Shown here in pieces: positions 56,939 through 64,000 of a stretch of DNA of 64,000 bases. Origin of the DNA: Candidatus Finniella inopinata (GTDB lineage Bacteria > Pseudomonadota > Alphaproteobacteria > Holosporales > Holosporaceae); NCBI GenBank assembly GCA_945888455.1, contig CAMCZV010000001.1, positions 156,031-220,030 on the forward strand, written 5' to 3'. Numbering within the stretch: position 1 is the first letter of the stretch; every line of letters begins with the position of its first letter. The position numbers and the translations under genes are program-made. The notes below the pieces were generated by a model. That model was not told the DNA's origin. It did not search any database and saw only the letters and a program-made list of their open reading frames with translations.

Positions 56939-58498
56939 ATGACTAATAGTGTGTGTAGCCACGAAAAGCATGATCATTTTTTATCTGATTTTTGTTTAGA
57001 GCTGGCCAAAACCAGTCCGGACGAGGCGGTTCAAATGATTGGAATTTTCAAAGATGGAACCCTGACGTGCCAAGATCACCATTCTTGGGTGGCGGGCTTG
57101 AAGGAAACCTTTGGATTGGCTGGATTAAAAGAGGGTGTGGCTGTATTGGTTTCGCGCAATATTATTGCGGTGTCTGTTGGATCGCCAAAAACACGAACAG
57201 AGTGGCAAGAATTGGGTGCAAAATTATTGCAACATGTTCCAGCCGATCGCGTGGGCGCCTTGATGGTGGATGCTTTGAATCAAGAAAGCATGCTCAGTGT
57301 GGCCTATGGCTGTGAAATGGGATCTTGGAGATTTAACCGTTATCGAACAAAGGCGCGACCTGCCCAGGCTCGCTGTGCAAAAGCCTATGTTGTTCATCCT
57401 GCAGCCGAAGATGCAGAGGTCAAAGCACAGCGCATGATGGACCACCACTTGGTGCAATCGGTGCATTGGGCACGGGATATCGCCAATCAGCCAGGCAATA
57501 TTATTTATCCCGAAACTTTTGCACAGCAGGTTAAAGAATTTGAGAAATTGGGGGTCAAAGTCGAGGTGATAGAGGAAGAGCGGTTAACAGGATGGGGGGC
57601 TCTGTTGGGCGTATCTCAGGGCAGTGTGCAATCGGCACGCGTGGTGGTGGCGTCTTGGTATGGCGCAGGAGAAAATGAGCCTGTTGTGGCATTGGTGGGC
57701 AAGGGGGTAACCTTTGACAGCGGTGGATTGTCGTTGAAACCATCCAATAATATGGGTGAAATGAAATACGATAAAACGGGTGCTGTGGTTTCAGCAGGCG
57801 TTGTGCGGGCCTTGGCTTTGCAAAAAGCACCGGTCAATGTGGTGGCCGTATTGGCGTTGGCGGAAAATATGCCATCGGGTGCGGCCCAGCGGCCTGGCGA
57901 TATTGTGACGTCCCTGTCAGGTCAAACCATAGAAGTATTGGATACGGATGCCGAAGGTCGATTGATTTTGGCGGATGCATTAACGTATGCTCAGCGCACC
58001 TTTAATCCGGCCATTGTTGTGGATATCGCCACCTTAACGGGTGCGGTGATTGTGGCCTTGGGTTCGGCTTATGGGGGGGTATTTACCCACGATGATGCAT
58101 TGGCGCAGCAATTGGTTGAGGCGGGTGAAAAAACAGGAGAGGCCTTGTGGCGATTGCCCATGCATAAAAAATATGACGAGGCCATGAATAGCGATTGTGC
58201 AGATATAAAAAATATTTCAGGCCCTGGTGTGGGGGCAGGCTCTGCAACAGCGGCGGCTTTTTTGGGCCGTTTTGTGGATCAAAATCAAGTCTGGGCACAC
58301 TTGGACATTGCTGGCGTGGATATGACCAAAACATCAACCCCTTTGGCCCAAAAAGGTGGGGTCGCTTTTGGTGTGCAGCTGTTGCGTGAATTTATCCATC
58401 AGGCTTTTCAGAGTCAATTTGTACACACCGCGTTGCGTCAAAAAGACGAGAAAAATCAGGGAAAATGGCAAAGGAAATCTGAAAATCCCCTTGCATAA
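56939..58498 (+). CDS. pepA: Leucyl aminopeptidase (M17)
   Basis: Cytosolic zinc/manganese exopeptidase. The C-terminal catalytic domain has ALVGKGVTFDSGGLSLKPS, MKYDKTGAVVSAG (metal Asp kept; DMGGA is usual) and the signature DTDAEGRLILADALTYA. The N-terminal macro-like domain is divergent. The C-terminus carries a basic tail (RQKDEKNQGKWQRKS). Its promoter region is the 145 bp divergent from iscU. Confidence 0.94.
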   Translation: MTNSVCSHEKHDHFLSDFCLELAKTSPDEAVQMIGIFKDGTLTCQDHHSWVAGLKETFGLAGLKEGVAVLVSRNIIAVSVGSPKTRTEWQELGAKLLQHVPADRVGALMVDALNQESMLSVAYGCEMGSWRFNRYRTKARPAQARCAKAYVVHPAAEDAEVKAQRMMDHHLVQSVHWARDIANQPGNIIYPETFAQQVKEFEKLGVKVEVIEEERLTGWGALLGVSQGSVQSARVVVASWYGAGENEPVVALVGKGVTFDSGGLSLKPSNNMGEMKYDKTGAVVSAGVVRALALQKAPVNVVAVLALAENMPSGAAQRPGDIVTSLSGQTIEVLDTDAEGRLILADALTYAQRTFNPAIVVDIATLTGAVIVALGSAYGGVFTHDDALAQQLVEAGEKTGEALWRLPMHKKYDEAMNSDCADIKNISGPGVGAGSATAAAFLGRFVDQNQVWAHLDIAGVDMTKTSTPLAQKGGVAFGVQLLREFIHQAFQSQFVHTALRQKDEKNQGKWQRKSENPLA

Positions 58499-58526
58499 AT
58501 GAGGGCAATGTGTTAAAAATAAGAAA

Positions 58527-58553
58527 TTAGCAATCGACCCTGCGGTCTGCTAA
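58527..58553 (+). promoter_or_regulatory. CIRCE operator before groESL
   Basis: TTAGCAATC, 9 nt, GTCTGCTAA. The spacing is exact for CIRCE (9-9-9) and the outer six bases of each arm match the consensus; the inner bases differ. This implies HrcA repression of groES-groEL. Confidence 0.85.
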
Positions 58554-58585
58554 TTCATCATCTTACTGAAAAGGAGACTCAATAA

Positions 58586-58900
58586 ATGTCCAATCTTTCT
58601 CTCTCGTTGCGCCCGTTGCACGATCGTGTTGTCATTCAAAGATTAGAGAGCGATGAAGTGACGGCAGGCGGATTGATCATTCCTGATACGGCCAAGGAAA
58701 AGCCCATCAAGGGAAAAGTTCTTGCCATCGGACCAGGTTCCCGTAATGATGCTGGTCAATTCATGCCAATGGATATCAAGGTCGGCGATTGCGTTTTATT
58801 TGGAAAGTGGTCGGGAACGGAAAGTAAAGTTGATGGTGTGGATATCGTCATCATGAAAGAATCTGATATTTTAGCTGTTTTAGTGCCAGCCGCATCATAA
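58586..58900 (+). CDS. groES: Co-chaperonin GroES
   Basis: Caps the GroEL chamber. 104 aa with [33 protein letters not shown], the mobile loop, and the C-terminal [25 protein letters not shown] precedes ATG 58586. It is the first gene of a CIRCE-controlled pair with groEL. Confidence 0.97.
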   Translation: MSNLSLSLRPLHDRVVIQRLESDEVTAGGLIIPDTAKEKPIKGKVLAIGPGSRNDAGQFMPMDIKVGDCVLFGKWSGTESKVDGVDIVIMKESDILAVLVPAAS

Positions 58901-58957
58901 ACAGGATATTGTTTTCCAAATGAATTGAATCAATTGTTTTAATTAGGAGAAATAATC

Positions 58958-60649
58958 ATGGCAGCAAAAGACATTCGTTTTAAAGATTCTGAAGGCAGCT
59001 TTTTGCGCGGCATTAATATTATCGCTAATGCCGTTAGATCCACATTGGGTCCACGCGGACGAAATGTGATTTTTGAGAGAGCCTATGGTGCGCCACGGGT
59101 GACCAAGGATGGCGTTACAGTGGCGAAGGAAATAGAGTTGTCGGATCGTTTTGAGAATATGGGGGCTCAGATGGTGCGTGAAGTGGCATCCAAGACCGCT
59201 GATTCGGCCGGAGACGGTACGACCACAGCCACGGTTTTAGCCCAAGCTTTGATCCTGGAAGGTGTAAAAGGCATTGGCGCAGGCATGAATCGCATCGAAA
59301 TCAAGCGCGGTATGGACAAGGCCGTGGAATTATTGATTGAACAGTTGCACAAAAACAGTGTCACCATCAAAGGGGATGCCCAAAAGATTTCCCAAGTGGC
59401 CACCATTTCTGCCAACAGTGATCCTGATATCGGGTCAATCGTGGCCGAAGCCATGCAACGTGTGGGTGACGAAGGGGTGATTACCGTAGAAGAAGCCAAG
59501 TCTTTGTCCACCGAGCTGGATGTGGTGGAGGGTATGCAGTTTGATCGTGGATACATTTCTTCTTATTTCTGCACCAATTCTGAAAAAATGATTTGCGAGT
59601 TGGAAAATCCATACATTTTGTTGTGCGATAAAAAAATCAGCTCTTTACAAACCATTACGTCTATTTTGGAAGAATTGGTACGCAAGGGTGCATCGTGTTT
59701 GATTATTGCCGAAGACGTGGAGGGCGAAGCGCTGGCCACATTAATCATCAATAAAATTCGCATTGGATTGAAAGTTGTGGCGGTGAAGGCCCCTGGGTTT
59801 GGTGATCGTCGCAAAGCGATTTTGGAAGATATTGCGGTATTAACTGGTGGTCGCGTCATTTCCGAAGAAGTGGGTATGACGTTGGACAAAGTGAGCCTTA
59901 CCGATTTGGGTAGAGCAAAACGCATTGTCATTGATCGTGACAGCACCACCATTGTCGAAGGTGGATTGGGCAGCACCAAAGAAGCCATCGCAGGACGTTG
60001 CGGCATGATTCGTCGTCAAATCGAGGATACAACCTCTGATTATGATCGTGAAAAATTGCAAGAACGTTTGGCCAAATTGGTCGGTGGTGTGGCCGTTATT
60101 CGTGTGGGTGGCGCCACAGAGGCCGAAGTCAAAGAGAAAAAAGATCGCGTGGATGATGCGGCTCATGCCACCCGCGCAGCGGTTGAAGAAGGCATTGTGG
60201 CGGGTGGTGGTGTGGCATTGTTGTATGCTGGAAAAGCATTAAGTGCCTATATCACCGATGTGACAAAGCCAGGCAACCCTCAAGAGCATGCAGACTTTTC
60301 CAATGATTATATTTTTGGGATGCGTTGCGTGTTAAAGGCCCTGCAGGCACCGGCTTGTCAAATTGCTGAAAATGCAGGAAAAGAAGGCGCCGTCATTGTC
60401 CAAAAATTGCTGGAACAAAACAGTAAGAATTATGGATATAATGCCCACAAAGATGTGTATGGCGATATGGTGGAAATGGGTGTGATTGATCCGAAAAAAG
60501 TGGTGCGTTTGGCATTACAAAATGCAGGATCCATTGCTGGCTTATTCATCACCACAGAGGTCATGATCAGCGAAAAACCATCCAAAGAAGCTGCAGCACC
60601 GCATGCCGGTATGGGTGGTATGGGTGGTATGGGTGGTATGGATTTTTAA
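58958..60649 (+). CDS. groEL: Chaperonin GroEL
   Basis: ATP-driven folding chamber. [19 protein letters not shown] is the start, ATP contacts are in TLGPRGRNV and [15 protein letters not shown], and the tail is a GGM repeat ending in MDF. At 563 aa it is slightly longer than usual, with extra residues near [25 protein letters not shown]. It begins 57 bp after groES with AGGAGAAA upstream. Confidence 0.97.
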   Translation: MAAKDIRFKDSEGSFLRGINIIANAVRSTLGPRGRNVIFERAYGAPRVTKDGVTVAKEIELSDRFENMGAQMVREVASKTADSAGDGTTTATVLAQALILEGVKGIGAGMNRIEIKRGMDKAVELLIEQLHKNSVTIKGDAQKISQVATISANSDPDIGSIVAEAMQRVGDEGVITVEEAKSLSTELDVVEGMQFDRGYISSYFCTNSEKMICELENPYILLCDKKISSLQTITSILEELVRKGASCLIIAEDVEGEALATLIINKIRIGLKVVAVKAPGFGDRRKAILEDIAVLTGGRVISEEVGMTLDKVSLTDLGRAKRIVIDRDSTTIVEGGLGSTKEAIAGRCGMIRRQIEDTTSDYDREKLQERLAKLVGGVAVIRVGGATEAEVKEKKDRVDDAAHATRAAVEEGIVAGGGVALLYAGKALSAYITDVTKPGNPQEHADFSNDYIFGMRCVLKALQAPACQIAENAGKEGAVIVQKLLEQNSKNYGYNAHKDVYGDMVEMGVIDPKKVVRLALQNAGSIAGLFITTEVMISEKPSKEAAAPHAGMGGMGGMGGMDF

Positions 60650-60922
60650 ATCCTCTGACCCAAGGCCCTTTGATGGGGTCTGGTGGAATGCGGGGGGCTA
60701 GGTTCTAGTCCCTCTGATGTCGTATTGGTTCTGGGGGTGTCGCTGTTTAATCAACCCTCTGGATCCCTTTTTTTCTCTGATCCCTTCATGACAATGCCCA
60801 TTGATGGTGATGAATGAGGGTAAAATGTCAGACAAGATGCCCCCCCTATTGGGAAAAATCATGAAAAAGTGTACACTGTTTTTTAATACGTTGCATTGCC
60901 CAACCCTAAAACAAGGCTGTTC

Positions 60923-61888
60923 ATGATATTACATCACTTTTTTTCCAAATTTTTTTCTTTGCTTTTACGCGGTTTCAATCCTTTTTATAAGGCAATGACA
61001 CCGATGGTTGGGGGTGTTGCTGTGTTTCTTTGGGGGCATCTTTCTGTTTACATTGAGGGCACGGAAAGAAAAGCTGGGGCCAATGAATCGGTGGCCGATC
61101 ATTTGGCAAACCAACCGCTGGATATGCGCGGTCAGAGTATAGAAAAAGGAGACATTGGAACACTTTTTATCAGTGGAAAAGATGTTGATTTGGTTATAGA
61201 AGGGCAAAAATCCAATGAAAACAAAATCAATCTGAACACCAATGCCACCACCCAACTGGGGAAAAAGAAAGCCAGTTTAAAACTGTTGGGGCCAAATCAC
61301 CAAAAATTGCAAGGTAAAATACTGGTGCCCTCTGGAATGCGCGTGGTCATAGAAGGTGGATCCGTGCACGTCACCATTCAGGGGTTTGGGGGCGAATTAT
61401 CGGTTGCGGCTGGGACCGTTCGGATTTCCGGACAAGGAAAATTCTCACGATTTACTTTGGTTGCGGGGGATTCGTCTGTGAAATTGCACGGGTTGATGGG
61501 GCAAACACAGGTGCACTGTGGCAAAGGAGATATTCAGATTGGATTTATTCGTGAATCTTATGAAAACATCAACGATCTGGTCATACCCACAGAACATAAC
61601 GAATCAGGGGAAAACAAATACATATCATCGGGATTACGTCTGCATTATCCGGCTGTAAAAATCAATATTAATCTGGCCAGCGGTCAAGCCACCGTATTTT
61701 TTCCAAAGGATTTAGGGGTGTATTATCCAAAAGAATGTCAAAATTTGAAATCATTCTTCGTGCCCCATCAATCCAAGCGCGCGCCGTATCGTGTTTTTCC
61801 TTATATTTCTGCTGCGGCATCATTGACGTTGCGAAATGATGCTAATGGATCTGCTGATGGGGCTGTTGATAATGATTTGGGCCGATAA
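60923..61888 (+). CDS. Membrane-anchored beta-rich protein (GIN/adhesin-like)
   Basis: From ATG 60923 the N-terminus has one membrane span (MTPMVGGVAVFLWGHLSVYI near residue 30). Residues about 90-220 then show short repeating strands (VVIEGGSVHVTIQGFGGELSV, TVRISGQGKF and IQIGFI), like head-GIN/DUF2807 beta solenoids. It may face the periplasm. Frame upstream to TTG 60896 is possible. Function unknown. Confidence 0.6.
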   Translation: MILHHFFSKFFSLLLRGFNPFYKAMTPMVGGVAVFLWGHLSVYIEGTERKAGANESVADHLANQPLDMRGQSIEKGDIGTLFISGKDVDLVIEGQKSNENKINLNTNATTQLGKKKASLKLLGPNHQKLQGKILVPSGMRVVIEGGSVHVTIQGFGGELSVAAGTVRISGQGKFSRFTLVAGDSSVKLHGLMGQTQVHCGKGDIQIGFIRESYENINDLVIPTEHNESGENKYISSGLRLHYPAVKININLASGQATVFFPKDLGVYYPKECQNLKSFFVPHQSKRAPYRVFPYISAAASLTLRNDANGSADGAVDNDLGR

Positions 61889-62050
61889 AGGCGAATAGGT
61901 TGCTGGATTAACGGGCCATTAAATCAATCATTTTCACAGAAATTTTTAAAAATGTTGGGATTCAAGTAAAAAGTATCAAAAAGGTATGGTCAGATCAGGT
62001 TCCTGTGGGTAAAATAAGATATGTTTGGTTCAATACATTAGGGTTAGATC

Positions 62051-62557
62051 ATGATTGACGGGCGCATTTCTGCACCTATTGAGCCAGCAGGCGTTTCAGA
62101 AACCTTGACAACCGAGCGCATCATGCGTCTTTTGCCCCATCGTTATCCTATGTTGCTATTGGATCGCTTGGAAAAAATCGTTGCCAATGAATCGGCCGTT
62201 GGCATTAAAAGTGTGACCATTAACGAGCCCTTTTTTAATGGACATTTTCCAGGTCATCCCGTTATGCCTGGTGTGTTAATCGTAGAAGCCATGGCTCAGA
62301 CGGCTGCGGCACTGGTGATGCACTCTTTGGGCATTGAGCATCACGAAATGCTGGTCTATTTTATGTCTATTTCCGAAGCACGATTTCGCATCCCTGTGGT
62401 GCCTGGTGATACGTTGCATCTGCACGTAGAAAAACGTCAGAAAAGAGGGATGGTGTGGCGTTTTTATGGTCAAGCCATTGTGTCTGGAAAAATTATGGCC
62501 GAAGCCACGTATACGGCGCAGATTTCTAGTAAAAATCCCGTTTCTGGGCCTAACTGA
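62051..62557 (+). CDS. fabZ: 3-hydroxyacyl-ACP dehydratase FabZ
   Basis: Hot-dog-fold dehydratase of fatty-acid synthesis. Catalytic His and Glu are in [36 protein letters not shown] opens the fold. The usual lpxD and lpxA neighbours are absent. Its last codons (GPN and stop) and terminator are duplicated behind the next gene. Confidence 0.95.
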   Translation: MIDGRISAPIEPAGVSETLTTERIMRLLPHRYPMLLLDRLEKIVANESAVGIKSVTINEPFFNGHFPGHPVMPGVLIVEAMAQTAAALVMHSLGIEHHEMLVYFMSISEARFRIPVVPGDTLHLHVEKRQKRGMVWRFYGQAIVSGKIMAEATYTAQISSKNPVSGPN

Positions 62558-62640
62558 TTGCAGCACCGGCCCCCACATGTCAGATGGCCTCTGGGGGGGT
62601 CTTTTTGTGAGGGGCGCAAAGCCCCTTCACGGGCGCACGT
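62547..62640 (+). repeat. fabZ tail and terminator repeat, copy 1
   Basis: Spans the last two codons and stop of fabZ. A hairpin CCCCCA/TGGGGG with TCTTTTT follows (a good Rho-independent terminator, about 62570-62606). A second stem GTGAGGGGC/GCCCCTTCAC ends the unit. It is about 95% identical to copy 2 at 63825-63916. Confidence 0.9.
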
Positions 62641-62791
62641 GCCAGAACGATTCTTGTATTGTGTATATGTTGCAAAAATTGTTTCTGACCTAAAATGCTT
62701 TTTTAGCCATAAATATAAGGTGTGACATCAAACAAATTGTCAAGTATAATAAGGTACTTTTTAATGATTTTTTTACAACTCTGAATTATTT

Positions 62792-63835
62792 GTGATAAAG
62801 TTTTTGATTTCTATTGTATTGGTGCTCAGCCCTAATGCTGTGTTTTGTAACCCTAAAATCGTTTCAATGGATACCTCTTTATCTGAATATCCATCATGTT
62901 CTAATCGTTTTTTTGTTGATGGTGCGTGGGAATACACCCTTCCAGATTTACATGGAAATGCGCTGAAACTTTTGAACGCATTAATAAAAGCTGGCGTTGT
63001 TAAGATGCCAAAATATCGATACAAGCAATTTTTAGATTGTTACTTTAAAGACCCTTTGCACGTTAAAAAGAAAACGTTATCCATTTTAAAAAACGCTATT
63101 TCAAGCATAAAAGTTGCTAAAAAAGTAGGAAAAATCCGTTTTATCGGAGATGAGCTATGTGATCGTGGCAGTAATGATTACTATACTTTACTTGTTATTA
63201 AAAAATTGTCACAAATTGGTGTGAATTGCGAGTTTGTGATATCTAATCATGGTTTTGAATTTATTCAAGGGTACGAGAATGGTACATATACGCCTATCAA
63301 GCTTTCAACACGTTATGCAAATTCTGTTGCTTCTTTATCACATTTGTTTTCTAAAAAACTTATTTCGCCAGGGCAAATAAACTCAATTGTGAATAAATGC
63401 TATAAGCCAAAATTGAAAGTTTTATCTTATACCCCTTCAAAAGATCAAATAACCATATATACCCATGCACCGGCGGGTTTACAACAAATCAAAGATTTAT
63501 GCGTGGATTTTAATGTTCAGTATAAAGACGACACTGTAAAAGATTTGTCAAAAACAATAGATAAAATCAACAATGTATTTCGTGAAAATTATATAAAAAA
63601 TAATTTGGTTCACACCATCCAAAAAAAATTGAATGCTATAACGTGGAATAGACAATATGAAGGGCTGGAACGTCCTGAAAACCACAAGGATTATAAAATA
63701 AATTTTGTACATGGACATGATTCTGGCGAACAATCATCTAGAAATATTTACAATCTAGAATTTGATAATCGTTTGGGAAAAAGTATAGAACATGGATCTG
63801 GAAAAATCAGATTTTTACGCGCAAGGCCTAACTGA
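62792..63835 (+). CDS. Secreted PPP-family phosphatase, Wip effector-like
   Basis: A 347-aa protein with signal peptide MIKFLISIVLVLSPNAVFC. The PPP metal motifs are in order: PDLHGN (51-56, for GDxHG), GDELCDRGSND (119-129, for GDxVDRG), SNHG (151-154, for GNHE), YTHAPAG (223-229) and VHGHD (306-310). The PDLHGN, DRGSNDY and HGHD forms resemble Legionella WipA/WipB effectors more than housekeeping phosphatases, as far as I recall. GTG 62792 starts it, with no strong ribosome site. It is AT-rich and lies between two copies of the fabZ tail. A host-directed phosphatase is likely but unproven. Confidence 0.72.
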   Translation: MIKFLISIVLVLSPNAVFCNPKIVSMDTSLSEYPSCSNRFFVDGAWEYTLPDLHGNALKLLNALIKAGVVKMPKYRYKQFLDCYFKDPLHVKKKTLSILKNAISSIKVAKKVGKIRFIGDELCDRGSNDYYTLLVIKKLSQIGVNCEFVISNHGFEFIQGYENGTYTPIKLSTRYANSVASLSHLFSKKLISPGQINSIVNKCYKPKLKVLSYTPSKDQITIYTHAPAGLQQIKDLCVDFNVQYKDDTVKDLSKTIDKINNVFRENYIKNNLVHTIQKKLNAITWNRQYEGLERPENHKDYKINFVHGHDSGEQSSRNIYNLEFDNRLGKSIEHGSGKIRFLRARPN

Positions 63836-63916
63836 TTACAGCACCGGCCCCCACATGGCGGATGGCCTCTGGGGGTCTTTTTGTGAGGGGCGCAAAGCCC
63901 CTTCACGGGCGCACGT
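63825..63916 (+). repeat. fabZ tail and terminator repeat, copy 2
   Basis: Starts inside the last codons of the phosphatase gene in the same reading phase as in fabZ, so both proteins end in Pro-Asn and share the stop. It then repeats the terminator hairpin and the second stem of copy 1, with a few substitutions and a 2-bp shorter G run. Confidence 0.9.
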
Positions 63917-63932
63917 TACCACCCCCTGCCTC

Positions 63933-64000
63933 TTAGTCAGAATAGGCGGCGTCTTCGTCGTCACGCTCTTCGTCATCATCATCATCGTCATCGTCATCGT
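63933..64000 (-). CDS. C-terminus of an Asp-rich protein (partial)
   Basis: Minus-strand frame entering at the window edge. It reads a run of aspartates, then EERDDEDAAYSD and TAA at 63935-63933. Only about 22 residues are visible, so the family is unknown. An acidic tail like this occurs in the alphaproteobacterial TIGR02300 group among others. Confidence 0.6.
   Translation of the reverse strand, partial: DDDDDDDDDEERDDEDAAYSD

Noticed and set aside
59167..60166. Several open minus-strand frames of 100-150 codons opposite groEL
   Set aside because: They mirror the codon pattern of groEL and have no start signals or motifs.

Overview
The window is a gene-dense bacterial chromosome segment without any transposase, phage or CRISPR locus. 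Several features point to an alphaproteobacterium with a host-associated, probably intracellular life, perhaps Holosporales or a relative. These are the short-form ProRS, the rpmF-plsX pair, the sfsA-map-radC cluster, a 17-kDa-antigen-like lipoprotein, a compact iscU-iscA-hscB group, and many AT-rich genes for small secreted proteins. The taxon is inferred from gene content and has not been tested by a tree.

Layout. 0-9 kb: mreB, a repeat-bearing secreted protein, rnhA, cdsA, a large MscS channel, pyrH, an MlaF-type ATPase and trkA. 9-12.5 kb: tRNA-fMet, a 370-nt stretch I cannot explain, tRNA-Gln(UUG), a 49-aa secreted peptide, rpmF-plsX and a wrecked secreted-protein gene. 12.5-29 kb: mostly housekeeping (pdhC, a Prs-like protein, ruvA, proS, an ABC exporter, rplY, tsaD, rsmD, potA, an autotransporter-like protein, sfsA-map-radC, rsmI-trmD). 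29-33.5 kb: an island of small secreted proteins mixed with decayed copies of trmD, tRNA-Leu and the prfB leader, then the real tRNA-Leu(UAA), a frameshifted prfB, tRNA-Gln(CUG) and rpsF-rpsR. 33.5-38 kb: a GNAT enzyme, a 42-bp tandem repeat, glmU, a dense DnaA-box cluster that is a strong oriC candidate, fabI and holA. 38-52 kb: a BON lipoprotein, a DMT transporter, an HTH regulator, the glycine-zipper lipoprotein, msbA, a frameshifted secreted protein, a uvrC without its C-terminal HhH domain, pal, another broken secreted gene, dapD-murJ and a CPA2 antiporter. 52-64 kb: tRNA-Val, two secreted proteins, recF, isc genes, pepA, CIRCE-groES-groEL, a membrane-anchored beta-rich protein, fabZ, a secreted PPP-family phosphatase resembling Legionella Wip effectors, and the 3' end of an Asp-rich protein.

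The strongest theme is a dispersed set of AT-rich secreted-protein genes placed between housekeeping genes. Three of these loci carry duplicated pieces of the neighbouring housekeeping gene. The fabZ tail and terminator are copied behind the Wip-like phosphatase. The trmD 3' end is copied behind a 127-aa secreted protein. A block of secreted gene, tRNA-Leu and prfB leader is present twice. Three other secreted genes are broken, two of them by one-base changes in poly(A) runs. I read this as active gain, duplication and loss of an effector or secretome repertoire by recombination with flanking core genes.
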